This document shows, piece by piece, positions 1 through 8,704 of a stretch of 64,000 nt of DNA. The notes below the pieces were generated by a model. It was not told the DNA's origin, searched no databases, and was given only the letters and a program-made list of their open reading frames with translations. The translations under genes were made by a program, and so were the position numbers. Source of the stretch: Chromatocurvus halotolerans (GTDB taxonomy: Bacteria; Pseudomonadota; Gammaproteobacteria; Pseudomonadales; Halieaceae); assembly GCF_004340525.1 (NCBI RefSeq), contig NZ_SLWX01000013.1, positions 1 through 64,000 of the forward strand, given 5' to 3'. How positions within the stretch are numbered: the first letter of the stretch is position 1; each line of letters opens with the position of its first letter.

Positions 1-1
1 G

Positions 2-77
2 CCTACCCTCCTCACTTTTGGCTCTGAGCTTGGATCACCGTCCTCAGCTTAACCCACGATATTTGAGGACGGGTAGG
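2..77. repeat. nested inverted repeat downstream of the SDR gene
   Basis: The arm at 2-14 (CCTACCCTCCTCA) pairs with 64-77 (TGAGGACGGGTAGG), with one bulged base. A second copy of the inner part (CCGTCCTCA, 38-46) can pair with the same right arm at 64-72, so two alternative hairpins are possible. The element lies just past the 3' end of the minus-strand SDR gene. It could be a terminator, a REP-like repeat or the end of a mobile element. The window edge prevents a decision. Confidence 0.4.
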
Positions 78-91
78 TCACTACATAATGT

Positions 92-766
92 CTAGAGTGC
101 CGGCATCAGATAAACCTCCCGGACGCTGTTGCGGGGGTCTGCCTTCAAAGCATAGAGCACCGCGTCGGCGACGTCCTGTGGATCCAGCTTGTCCGGCTTG
201 GGTTCGTCAAAAAACGGGGTATTCACCATACCCGGTGCAATCACGGTGCAGCGCCCTTGCCACTCCTTCATCTCTTCAGCGAGATTCTGGGCAAAGCCGT
301 GAACGAACCACTTGCTGGCACCATACACCGAACCCTTGATGGTATTGCGTCCGGCGGCGGAGCCGGTCATCAGGAAATGGCCGGTGCTTTTGCGCAGGTG
401 CGGCAGGCTGGCGCGTGCGGTGTAGAGCACGCCGAGAACGTTGACGTCGATCATGCGGCGCCATTCCTCCGGGTCGCCTGCCTCGGTGCCGGCGGCGTTG
501 AGACCCATGCCCGCATTGGCGAAGACAGCGTCGAGCTGACCGAATTTCTGCAGACCGGCCTCAACTGCCTGCGACAGCTGCGCGTAGTCGGTGACGTCCG
601 CAGCAATGCCGATCGCCCGGTCATCGCCGATTTCCGCCACGAGGTCTTTCAGGCGGTCTTCCCGCCGTGCGGTCAGTACAAGCTTCCAGCCCTGCTTCGC
701 TGCCGCAAGTGCTGTAGCGCGGCCGATACCGCTCGACGCACCGGTAATCATGAGTGCCTTTTCCAT
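92..766 (-). CDS. SDR family NAD(P)-dependent oxidoreductase
   Basis: This is a classical short-chain dehydrogenase of about 224 aa, the usual length for the family. It has the N-terminal cofactor loop TGASSGIGRA, the NAG structural motif (FANAG), a catalytic Ser in TGSAAG and the YxxxK pair in YGASKW. Two ATGs are adjacent (769 and 766). The second is chosen because the GGAGG-type ribosome site sits only two bases from the first. The substrate cannot be read from the sequence. The gene is about 70 bases after the triheme cytochrome gene on the same strand and may be the last gene of that unit or independent. Confidence 0.9.
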   Translation of the reverse strand: MEKALMITGASSGIGRATALAAAKQGWKLVLTARREDRLKDLVAEIGDDRAIGIAADVTDYAQLSQAVEAGLQKFGQLDAVFANAGMGLNAAGTEAGDPEEWRRMIDVNVLGVLYTARASLPHLRKSTGHFLMTGSAAGRNTIKGSVYGASKWFVHGFAQNLAEEMKEWQGRCTVIAPGMVNTPFFDEPKPDKLDPQDVADAVLYALKADPRNSVREVYLMPAL

Positions 767-834
767 CATGTCCTCCCTGGTCTCTTCGAACCGCCACTAT
801 AGCCAAAAGACGCTACAGGCGAGTCAGCGAACGT

Positions 835-2385
835 TCAGTCGTCATTCATCCTCGGCATTTGATCGCCGATCACGGAAGCGAGCCGGGTATTGAACCGGCT
901 GATTCGCCGTAATGCATCATCGCGCTCGACATCCTCCTCAGAGAGATACCGGCAATAGCCACTGCTGATCGCGATCAGTGCCGTACCGGCATCGACCTCA
1001 GGAAAGCGACCGGCATAAGCACGGACAAGATCCTCGATCTCGGGATCCGCAAAGCCGTCCCGCGAGACGCCGCCGATACGCGTTATGAATTCGCTGTCGA
1101 TCTGCGAGCGCGGGAGGTTGGCACACATGGCGCTCCAGGGTTCAAAACCCGGCGCGTCACGGACCTCGCTGCGCAGCGAATCGACAAGGCGGGGGGTCGC
1201 ATTCGGTGACGCGTCGTTGTCCCAGGCGGTGCGCACATAGTTTGATACCTCAGCGATCTCGCTGTTGCTGAGGACGTTGATGAAGGAAGGCATTCCACCC
1301 CAGTCTTTATCCGGCGGCAGACCGGCAAGAACCGACATGATGATGTTGTTCGGCGGCAGGGTCGTGATAGAGCGATTGTTGTTCAAGGTGGCTGCCGCGC
1401 CTGCCATGCCCTCACCGCTGAGCAGGTGACAGCCGGAACAATTGGCAATGAAGATACCCTCGCCGTCACCGACCCTGCCGGCACCTCCCGGATCGTCGGG
1501 TTCTTTCGCCTGCTCGGGGGCAACATCCCGGAGATAGACCGCGATCGCGCGCACGGCATCTTCGGGGATTTTCGCCAGACTCTCATGGACGACATCATCC
1601 ATCGGGCCGTAGGACGTTTCCAGATAATCCGTCTCGCCCTCGCGCAGGAAGTGGAGAATCTCGTCCACGCTCCAATCATCGATGACCGAGGTATCCCCCG
1701 CTGAAATGTCGGGCGCATACCAGCCCTGAATCACCGAACCCTCCAGGTGCCGGGTATCGTCGGTGGCGAATGTTGCATTGCGTGGCGTGTGGCAGGCACC
1801 ACAATGGGTGACGGCCTGCACCAGATAAGCGCCGCGGTTCCACTCGTCGCTCTTGTCATCGCGCGGTTCGAAGCGTTCCGGCTCGAAGTTTGCTGCCTGC
1901 CAGGCCGCCACGCCGGTGCGCAGATTGAACGGAAACCCCAGCTGCACGATCTCGACCTCGTTGTCGATCGGCTCGATCGTCTGCAGGAAGGTCCAGAGTG
2001 CCTCGAGGTCTGCGTCCATCATGCGGGTGAAGAAAGGATAGGGATGTGCCGGGTACATGGCATCGCCACTGGCGTTCTTCCCCTCGCGCAGCGAGGCGAC
2101 GAAGTCCTCGAACGTATAGTCGGCAATGCCGGTCGAGTGCGGCGTGATATTTGCCGTATTGAGGACCCCGAAAGGAGTGCTGATCGAGCGCCCCCCGGCG
2201 TAGGGTTCGCCGTTGTCAGCCGTATGGCAGGCGGCGCAGTTGCCGGCGCGGGCGAGTATCTCACCCCGCGCCAGTTGCTCATCGCTGACATCCTGTGCCC
2301 GGGCTGCGGCGCCCGAGCCCAGGGTGAGTGCCAAAGCGCTCGTCACCACAAACACTCGAAAAAGATGGTTCATTGCGATCTGCAT
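835..2385 (-). CDS. triheme cytochrome c, alcohol-dehydrogenase cytochrome-subunit type
   Basis: This is a 516-aa exported protein with an N-terminal signal peptide ending near ARAQ. Three CxxCH haem c sites (CAACH, CGACH, CSGCH) lie in three consecutive cytochrome c domains. That arrangement matches the cytochrome subunits of membrane alcohol, gluconate or sorbitol dehydrogenases (AdhB-like), which pass electrons from a periplasmic dehydrogenase to quinone or oxidase. A C-terminal extension of about 120 aa after the third domain has no motif I recognise. A GGAGG site five bases upstream supports the first ATG. It follows the GT4 gene by 14 bases. No partner dehydrogenase is adjacent, so the electron donor is unknown. 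Confidence 0.85.
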   Translation of the reverse strand: MQIAMNHLFRVFVVTSALALTLGSGAAARAQDVSDEQLARGEILARAGNCAACHTADNGEPYAGGRSISTPFGVLNTANITPHSTGIADYTFEDFVASLREGKNASGDAMYPAHPYPFFTRMMDADLEALWTFLQTIEPIDNEVEIVQLGFPFNLRTGVAAWQAANFEPERFEPRDDKSDEWNRGAYLVQAVTHCGACHTPRNATFATDDTRHLEGSVIQGWYAPDISAGDTSVIDDWSVDEILHFLREGETDYLETSYGPMDDVVHESLAKIPEDAVRAIAVYLRDVAPEQAKEPDDPGGAGRVGDGEGIFIANCSGCHLLSGEGMAGAAATLNNNRSITTLPPNNIIMSVLAGLPPDKDWGGMPSFINVLSNSEIAEVSNYVRTAWDNDASPNATPRLVDSLRSEVRDAPGFEPWSAMCANLPRSQIDSEFITRIGGVSRDGFADPEIEDLVRAYAGRFPEVDAGTALIAISSGYCRYLSEEDVERDDALRRISRFNTRLASVIGDQMPRMNDD

Positions 2386-2399
2386 AAACGCCTCCGGCT

Positions 2400-3692
2400 T
2401 CAGTTCGTTGAGTCGTCCTTCTGCCGATTCAGGTCCTCCAGCGCCTCATCACCTGCCGTGGCCAGGCTTCGCAGGATATCCACCTCCGCGCTGATGCGAT
2501 GGCGAATCTGGTCCCAGAAGCGCTCGTGATCGGAAAATTCGGCGGCATCACGCTGACGCAGGCTCTCATAACACTGCAGGGCCCTGTCGGCAGAGCGGCG
2601 CATGGAAAAGGCTTCCGCAGTCTCCCTCGCCGCGCTCACCAGGGCCGCATAGCCCTTGCGGTCGAGCGTGTATACCCAGTGCAGGGCGTCGCCGAAGTCC
2701 TTCTGGCTTTCGCACCGCAGAAGGCGCCCGTTGACACCGTCCCGAACCACTTCACGCACACCGGAGGCATCCAGGGCAACCACCGGCAGTCCACTCGCCA
2801 TCGCTTCGGTAAGCACCATGCCCTGAGTTTCACTCTTCGACGCAAAGGCAAACAGATTCATGGCGTTCATGGCATCTGCGAGGGCCTCTCCTTCCAGTAC
2901 GCCACAGTGCTTGAGGCGCTCACTCAGGCCGGCCTCCTCAAACCGCTGAACGATGGCTGCCTCAGCATCACCGCCGCCGACCAGCAGAAAATAGCGGTCC
3001 TGCCCCTCCCTGAGAAACGCTATGACGGCATCCGTCAGGAACCCCACATTCTTTTCCCAGGCGAGACGGCCCATATGGCCGACAACGAACGCCTCTTGCG
3101 GAATGCCCTGCTCGCGACGCAGCGCCGCACCGTTCCCGCGCGCAAAGCGCTCGACATAGACGCCAGTCGGGATGACTTCCACCGGCGTCTCGACCCCGCG
3201 CTCCAGCAGCAGATGGCGGATGCTCTCGCTCGGCGCCACCACCAGATCCGTCAAATTCGCGTAGCAGGTAGCCAGTTCGACAACAAAACGCTTGAGCGCC
3301 GGCGAGTCCATGGGGACGTAATGGGTGTACTCCTCGTAAAGCGTATGGTGCGTGAAGACCAGCGGCCGCTGCAGCATGCGCGCGGCGCGCAGCGCCGTCA
3401 TGCCGAGCAGGAACGGGTGCTGTGAATGAATGACGTCGGGGGCGAAATCCTCCAGCGTGGCCATCAGACCGCTGGGCAAGGGCAATGCTACAGAGAAGTC
3501 ACTGGCGTTGAAGTTCTGCAGGGCAGGAATGCGCACAACCCCCGCTTCCTCGGCCGGCTGATCGGCGAAAGCCGGCGCCACCACCAGCACCTCGTGCCCC
3601 GCACGCTGATATTCCTCGCGGAAAGCCGCCACTGAACGCGCCACACCGCCCACGTGGGGCAGATAGGTGTTACCGATAAGCACTATATTCAT
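2400..3692 (-). CDS. glycosyltransferase family 4
   Basis: This 430-aa GT-B fold enzyme opens with an N-terminal strand and glycine-rich turn (NTYLPHVGGVARS). The nucleotide-sugar site has the E-x7-E pattern (SETQGMVLTEAMASG) typical of GT4, the family of alpha-mannosyl and glucosyl transferases that retain anomeric configuration. No signal peptide or membrane segment is seen, so it should act in the cytoplasm. Its ATG overlaps the stop of the upstream glycosidase gene (ATGA at 3692-3689), so translation is probably coupled. The acceptor is unknown. Pairing with a glycosidase suggests handling of one glycan. Confidence 0.9.
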   Translation of the reverse strand: MNIVLIGNTYLPHVGGVARSVAAFREEYQRAGHEVLVVAPAFADQPAEEAGVVRIPALQNFNASDFSVALPLPSGLMATLEDFAPDVIHSQHPFLLGMTALRAARMLQRPLVFTHHTLYEEYTHYVPMDSPALKRFVVELATCYANLTDLVVAPSESIRHLLLERGVETPVEVIPTGVYVERFARGNGAALRREQGIPQEAFVVGHMGRLAWEKNVGFLTDAVIAFLREGQDRYFLLVGGGDAEAAIVQRFEEAGLSERLKHCGVLEGEALADAMNAMNLFAFASKSETQGMVLTEAMASGLPVVALDASGVREVVRDGVNGRLLRCESQKDFGDALHWVYTLDRKGYAALVSAARETAEAFSMRRSADRALQCYESLRQRDAAEFSDHERFWDQIRHRISAEVDILRSLATAGDEALEDLNRQKDDSTN

Positions 3693-5944
3693 GCGCGGCC
3701 CCCGGTGTCTGCCGAGGGCGCCAGAAGCAAGCGATCAGTGCCGTTCTCGACAACGTCGTAGCCGGCCAACGCGGATGTCAGCGCCGGCGGCGACGCATGC
3801 CAGTCCGCAGCCACGGATATCACCACGCATCCATTATCCGCGTGTTCAATGCGTACACTGACCGTACCAAACACCGTCGGCGCGGGCCCGAAAGACATGG
3901 GTTCCCCGGTTTCCAGCCAGCGACCGGGAATACCTCCGGCAAGCACCAGGCTGTCACCCTCCTCCCGCAGAAAACAGTTGCGCAGCATCAACACCCATTC
4001 CGCCGCCGCCCAAACGTGGTGCCCGTCACCCATGCAGCCGCCACCGGTCTGCGGATGAATCGCCTCGGGCCACTGCCCGGTGGGACTGGCAAGCCGGGCC
4101 ACGGCGTCCATGAGTGCAAGGTAGCGAGGATCGCCGGCGCGCAACAGCACCTGAGCCACCTGAAGGGTGAGGTAGGCGTTCTGGCCGGAGTGGATCATGT
4201 CCTGGAAAAAGGCATCGTGCACGAAACACGCCTCAATCAGGTAGTCGGCGCAATCCACCAGGCGCGGATCCCGCGCGTCCTGCAGCTGCAGGGGGTAACC
4301 CGCGACAATGGATCCCACGGCACCCGCATCGAGGCGTCGATAGGGCGCTGCGGGCATGGCCGGGCGCCCCAGGCGCTGCTCACAGCTCGCAAGGCTGCGA
4401 TCAATGGCGCTCTCCAGGCGCTGCGCGCTGTCGCGGCAGCGTTGTGCCGCATCGGCATCGCTGTCTTCCAGCATATCCGCTGCGGCGCGCAGTCCCGCCA
4501 CACTCCAGAAATCGTCCCAGTAATAATAGTCGTTGGGGCCGAGGTGTTCAGCACTGAAACCGGCGGGCAGCAGCCCCGCATGCGGCGTCGGTGGTGATTC
4601 CGGCAGGCACTTGCGTGTGATCCAGCGCGCGGCGCGGTCGATCGGGTCGCGCCAGTGGGCCGGCGCCGGTTCGCCGCTGAAACGCCGGTAGCGATCGAGG
4701 AGCCACAGGACCTCGCCATTGGAATCCCACTCGCCTTCCTGGGAGCGGAAGTAGCCGAACCGTGTCTGTCGATCGAAAAAGCGCTCGATCGCGCGGCGCC
4801 CGCGCGCTTCAAGGCCGACACTGAGCAAGGCATTGACGATAAAGGCAGCATCGCGGAACCAGAATCGCTTGTAAGTCGAGGGCCCCGGATAGGCGTCGCC
4901 GGGACTGTGCAGCACCAGGGAGGTAATCGCCGCGTTGTAGAGAAAGCGGTAATGCGGGTCAGGGCACTCCAGCCGGCTCGCAGCCGCGCGCTCAGCCGCC
5001 CAGGCATCACCCTTCAGCGAGGCCGACACGGTCTCGTGAAGCGGAATACGTGCCTCGATGTCACCCTCGCCAACGATATCCCAGCTCGCCGCCGCCGACG
5101 CGAGACCGACAGGACAATGAACGTCTGTCTCCTGCCCGTCAGTCGCCAGTTTGAACAGGACGTCCCCCTCACTGTAAGTGGAGACGTGGTGGTGCTCAGG
5201 CGCCCGGTCAAGGTGCACCGAGGGCTTGCCATCAATCCGCCAGTGCGTGCCACCGCTTTCCAGCGCGATATCGGACACGAAGCTGACCCCTTCCGGGTTC
5301 TGTGGCCGAACGCCCAGCACCAGTCTGGCGCGCCCCCCGCGGCGGTCCACCGCCTGCACCGTCAGGTGACAGACCGCCTCGCCGGCCTCCTCGATAACGG
5401 TAGCCCGGCAAGTCAGCGTCAGCTCTTCGCTTTCGGTTCGCGTGACTACCGCAACGCCACCGTCGAGATCGTACTCCTGCGTAGACTCGATCGCCCGGGA
5501 CGGAAACAGGCGCCGCCCATCCTCTGACAGCACCCAGGCGTCAAGAGACCAGCCATCAAGGAAGGGGGTCAGCAGACCACGTGGATCAACAATCGGCAGG
5601 CCTTCAAGATCGGGATAACCGATCGCCGTCCAGTTGCGGTGCGTCAGGTTGACATGGGTGACAGAAAAGGCGCGGGGCAGAAAGGCCCGGTCATGGGGAT
5701 CATACTGTCGTTCCACCCAGTAGGGCCAGACCCAGTCCAGGTTGTGCTGTATCACCTTGCTGTTGATCAGTCCGCGGGCGTGAAACACCACCCCGGCACG
5801 CAGCAGTTCGATCGGCTCCCCCACCTCCGATGGCTGCGCGAGACCGCGCAGGCGACCGAGGATTTCCAGGGGGTCGAGAAAGCCCTGCGAGGTCGCCGCC
5901 TTGCGGATCACCCAGCGCAGGGGTAGCCAGCTCCACCACTTCAT
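3689..5944 (-). CDS. glycosidase of the six-hairpin (glucoamylase/debranching-enzyme-like) type
   Basis: This is a large soluble protein of 751 aa. The C-terminal half looks like an (alpha/alpha)6 barrel of the amylo-alpha-1,6-glucosidase/GH15-like superfamily. Features include FWFRDAAFIVNALL, a flexible GLLPAGFSAEHLGPNDYYYWDDFW segment read in parts, and a late GDGHHVWAAAEW stretch. The N-terminal half resembles a beta-rich accessory domain. No signal peptide is seen. The start at 5944 is chosen because its ATG overlaps the stop of the preceding VTT gene (ATGA). An upstream in-frame extension would run into that gene. Likely substrates are alpha-glucans or related oligosaccharides, but the specificity is inferred. 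Confidence 0.75.
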   Translation of the reverse strand: MKWWSWLPLRWVIRKAATSQGFLDPLEILGRLRGLAQPSEVGEPIELLRAGVVFHARGLINSKVIQHNLDWVWPYWVERQYDPHDRAFLPRAFSVTHVNLTHRNWTAIGYPDLEGLPIVDPRGLLTPFLDGWSLDAWVLSEDGRRLFPSRAIESTQEYDLDGGVAVVTRTESEELTLTCRATVIEEAGEAVCHLTVQAVDRRGGRARLVLGVRPQNPEGVSFVSDIALESGGTHWRIDGKPSVHLDRAPEHHHVSTYSEGDVLFKLATDGQETDVHCPVGLASAAASWDIVGEGDIEARIPLHETVSASLKGDAWAAERAAASRLECPDPHYRFLYNAAITSLVLHSPGDAYPGPSTYKRFWFRDAAFIVNALLSVGLEARGRRAIERFFDRQTRFGYFRSQEGEWDSNGEVLWLLDRYRRFSGEPAPAHWRDPIDRAARWITRKCLPESPPTPHAGLLPAGFSAEHLGPNDYYYWDDFWSVAGLRAAADMLEDSDADAAQRCRDSAQRLESAIDRSLASCEQRLGRPAMPAAPYRRLDAGAVGSIVAGYPLQLQDARDPRLVDCADYLIEACFVHDAFFQDMIHSGQNAYLTLQVAQVLLRAGDPRYLALMDAVARLASPTGQWPEAIHPQTGGGCMGDGHHVWAAAEWVLMLRNCFLREEGDSLVLAGGIPGRWLETGEPMSFGPAPTVFGTVSVRIEHADNGCVVISVAADWHASPPALTSALAGYDVVENGTDRLLLAPSADTGGRA

Positions 5945-6654
5945 GTTTCGCGGGTCTCCTGTGCGTTTGCTTCGTAACGGGATAGCGCTCGCCGCGCCAG
6001 ACGGTTGAGATAGAGCACCGCGACCACCGTCGCCACAAAACCTATGCCATAAACTGCCCATTCGACGGGCGTGCGCCCATATTCCCGCGCTTCCACCGTC
6101 ACCAGATCCGCGGCCAGCGAGCCCAGGTAGACGTTGTGCAGCGAGAAGGGCACCAGCCCGAGCAGCGTGCCAAGGGCATAGCCGCGGAAGCTGAATCCGG
6201 TCAATCCGAAGTAGTAGTTCGACAATTTTCCCGGGAAAAAGGGAATCAGTCGCGTCAGCAGCACCACCTTGAAATCATGCTGCTCCATCTCCCGCGTGAC
6301 CGAATGAAAGCGCGCGTGGCTGCGAATCCAGGTGCGCAGACGCTCGCCGGTACAGTAGCGCGAGATCAGAAAGGCGAGGCAGGCTCCGAGCGTCGTCCCG
6401 ATCACCACGTAAGCCGTGCCCTCTAGCACACCGAAGACAAATCCGGCACCGGTGGTGAACAGCACGCCAGGCAGAAGCAGCACCACGGCCGCCGCCATGA
6501 TCAGGACGAACCAGACAATCGACAACACGCCCTGGCCTTCAATCCAGCGCAGGACGTGCAGAATCTGCTCGTCGATATCCAGCCAGAAAAGCACTGCGAC
6601 GAGTGCCGCCACCGCGAGCGCGGAGGCGGCTATGGCGGCTATGGGTGACTGCAT
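5941..6654 (-). CDS. TVP38/TMEM64 (VTT-domain, DedA-like) membrane protein
   Basis: This 237-aa polytopic inner-membrane protein is of SNARE-associated/VTT type. It has an N-terminal hydrophobic segment, the central GAGFVFGVLEGT and LTRLIPFFPGKLSNYYFGLTG region split over two helices, and a C-terminal helix. The family is linked to lipid scrambling or export and to membrane-potential maintenance. The exact activity here is not known. It is the first gene of a coupled operon (VTT, glycosidase, GT4, triheme cytochrome), with a 4-base overlap to the next gene. Confidence 0.85.
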   Translation of the reverse strand: MQSPIAAIAASALAVAALVAVLFWLDIDEQILHVLRWIEGQGVLSIVWFVLIMAAAVVLLLPGVLFTTGAGFVFGVLEGTAYVVIGTTLGACLAFLISRYCTGERLRTWIRSHARFHSVTREMEQHDFKVVLLTRLIPFFPGKLSNYYFGLTGFSFRGYALGTLLGLVPFSLHNVYLGSLAADLVTVEAREYGRTPVEWAVYGIGFVATVVAVLYLNRLARRALSRYEANAQETRET

Positions 6655-6787
6655 GATCTGGCTACCGTAGCAGGGATGGGGCAGCCACTGCCAGTATCCG
6701 TGATAGGCTGTTTTGAGACGTTTACCCTCTCGTCGGCTGCGGCTTCACTGTTCAGATAGCCGACTTTCGCTTCGGAGTCGATATTCC

Positions 6788-7753
6788 ATGCGCATTTTCG
6801 CCAACCCGGTCGGAGCCGGCTCTCTCTGGTTCGACAATCTGGCCACGGCAGACGGTATGCCGGTCGCCTACGACCCCCAGGCAAGAACCTTTCTGCCGAC
6901 ACCGCCATTCTGCGCCAATCGCCAGAGAATCGGCTGTAACTGGATCGCGCCCGGCGAGGGCGAGTTCTGCCGCTCCTGCGCCATGACCGCCCTGGCACCC
7001 GATACTTCCATCGCCAATGCCATCCCGAACTGGGCACAGACCGAGGCCGCCAAGCGCTGGGTGCTGGACAATCTGGGGCGTTGGCACTGGTTTCGACCGG
7101 AGGACGCGGGCGCTCCGCCGGTATTCCACCTGCTGGCGGAGGGCCCGACGCCCGTACTCATGGGCCACGTCGAGGGTGTCGTGACCATCAGCGTGGCGGA
7201 GGTGGATCCAGTGCTGGTCGCGACGCGCCGCGAGGCACTGGAAGAACCCTACCGCACCATGATTGGCCATATGCGCCACGAGATTGCGCACATGCTGTGG
7301 TGGCGCCTGAGTCTGCGCGAGGACTTTATCGACGCCTTCCGCGCCATGTTCGGTGACGAGCGGGCCGATTATCAGGCGGCGCTGCAACAGCATTATCAGA
7401 ACGGGCCACCGGCAGAATGGAGGCAGCATTATCTGACCAGCTACGCATCCTCACACCCTCACGAGGACTGGGCCGAGACGGCGGCACACCTGCTGCACCT
7501 CACGGATATTGCCGACAGCTTCATGGCCGCGGACCTGTTGTCACCGCAGATACAGAATGCCGGCTGGGACCCCTATTCCGAACCGGATGCGGAACGATTG
7601 ATCCACATTGCGGCGACGCTCAGCGTGGGCGTCAACCATATCAACCGCTCCATGGGATTATCGGATATCTATCCGTTCGTGCTTTCAACCCACGCGCGCC
7701 AGAAACTGGGATTTGTGCACGACTGGCTGCGGCGGGGAGCCCTGGGGCTTTAG
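6788..7753 (+). CDS. putative zinc-binding metallopeptidase with N-terminal zinc ribbon
   Basis: This is a 321-aa cytoplasmic protein. The N-terminus carries a four-cysteine zinc-ribbon pattern (FC-x6-GC then FCRSC). The middle has HEIAH, matching the HExxH zinc-protease motif, in GHMRHEIAHMLWW, followed by a conserved His/Glu-rich HPHEDWAETAAH segment that may supply the third ligand. The architecture matches the family annotated as putative zinc-binding metallo-peptidase. The start at 6788 gives the MRIF N-terminus that leads directly into the ribbon. It is a single gene, divergent from the VTT operon and convergent with the channel gene. Confidence 0.8.
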   Translation: MRIFANPVGAGSLWFDNLATADGMPVAYDPQARTFLPTPPFCANRQRIGCNWIAPGEGEFCRSCAMTALAPDTSIANAIPNWAQTEAAKRWVLDNLGRWHWFRPEDAGAPPVFHLLAEGPTPVLMGHVEGVVTISVAEVDPVLVATRREALEEPYRTMIGHMRHEIAHMLWWRLSLREDFIDAFRAMFGDERADYQAALQQHYQNGPPAEWRQHYLTSYASSHPHEDWAETAAHLLHLTDIADSFMAADLLSPQIQNAGWDPYSEPDAERLIHIAATLSVGVNHINRSMGLSDIYPFVLSTHARQKLGFVHDWLRRGALGL

Positions 7754-7825
7754 GCGGGAAGGGTGCCTCGCCTCTTTCCGGGACACCCTGCGCTCACAGC
7801 GCTACCGGAACGTTTCTGCGCGCGC

Positions 7826-8641
7826 TCAGATTTCCTCCCGGACCTGCGCGTAGGCCAGGGCCGAAAAGATTCCCGTCCCGCCGACGACATTGCCGAGAAA
7901 CGCCGGGATAACACCACCGAGAATGGCTGCGGACACGCCAAGCTCGCCGCGTGCAACGAGAATAAACAGCTCGGTAGAGCCGGCCACCACGTGGGACATG
8001 CCGCCCAGGCCGATCATGTAAGTCAGGATTATGATCATCAAGACCTCCCCCGCACTTTCCATTCTGGGCAGGATCCAGACCAGTGCCGCAATGATGAATC
8101 CCGCAGGAATACCCCAGGCAAAGTGCTCGATCGCCGTCGCCGTGGCGTAGTGGCGTGATACGGACAGCACGCCCTCAAACTGGGCCTCCGGCAGAATGTG
8201 GCCAAAGACCAGCACCAGTGCCGCCGCGGCACAGCCAACCATGTTGGCACTGAAGACAATGCCCCAAAGACGTGCCGTGTGATAGAAATTCAGCGCCGTG
8301 GGGGCGAGGAACAGCGGCAGAATCGGGGTAATGGTGTTTTCGGTAAACAGCTGCATCCGACCGAGAATGACGATGAGAAAACCCACCGTGTAGCCCAGGT
8401 TGGTAATACCCGGCGTCCAGGCCGCATCAGGGAGGATGGATGCCAGGAAACCCATGCACAGTACCGACAGGCTGATGGCAAGGCCTGCCGCAACGCCCGA
8501 CCACCACAACGCACTGAATCCGCGCTCCAGTTCGTGCTCGCCCTCACGCCGGATGGCTTCAAAGATGACGGACGAGGGCACGTTCTCATACTCGTCCACC
8601 TGCCCCTCTTCGGCCCGATCAAGATCAGCACCCTTGGACAT
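7826..8641 (-). CDS. formate/nitrite transporter family channel
   Basis: This is a 271-aa inner-membrane protein with six predicted helices and a charged N-terminal tail. Helix and loop signatures such as GRMQLFTENTITP and GGMSHVVAGSTE fit the FNT superfamily, most like the YfdC-type branch rather than FocA/NirC. FNT proteins are pentameric channels for small monovalent anions (formate, nitrite, hydrosulfide). The substrate here is undetermined. ATG at 8641 is chosen over an in-frame GTG at 8650 because GGAGG lies ten bases before the ATG but only one before the GTG. It is probably the last gene of the BASS/UbiA/methyltransferase run. Confidence 0.85.
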   Translation of the reverse strand: MSKGADLDRAEEGQVDEYENVPSSVIFEAIRREGEHELERGFSALWWSGVAAGLAISLSVLCMGFLASILPDAAWTPGITNLGYTVGFLIVILGRMQLFTENTITPILPLFLAPTALNFYHTARLWGIVFSANMVGCAAAALVLVFGHILPEAQFEGVLSVSRHYATATAIEHFAWGIPAGFIIAALVWILPRMESAGEVLMIIILTYMIGLGGMSHVVAGSTELFILVARGELGVSAAILGGVIPAFLGNVVGGTGIFSALAYAQVREEI

Positions 8642-8704
8642 TCTTCGCACACCTCCAGACCCGGGACAGCAATCGCCTGAGGAAAGCCGCCCCTGCGAGC
8701 CGCC

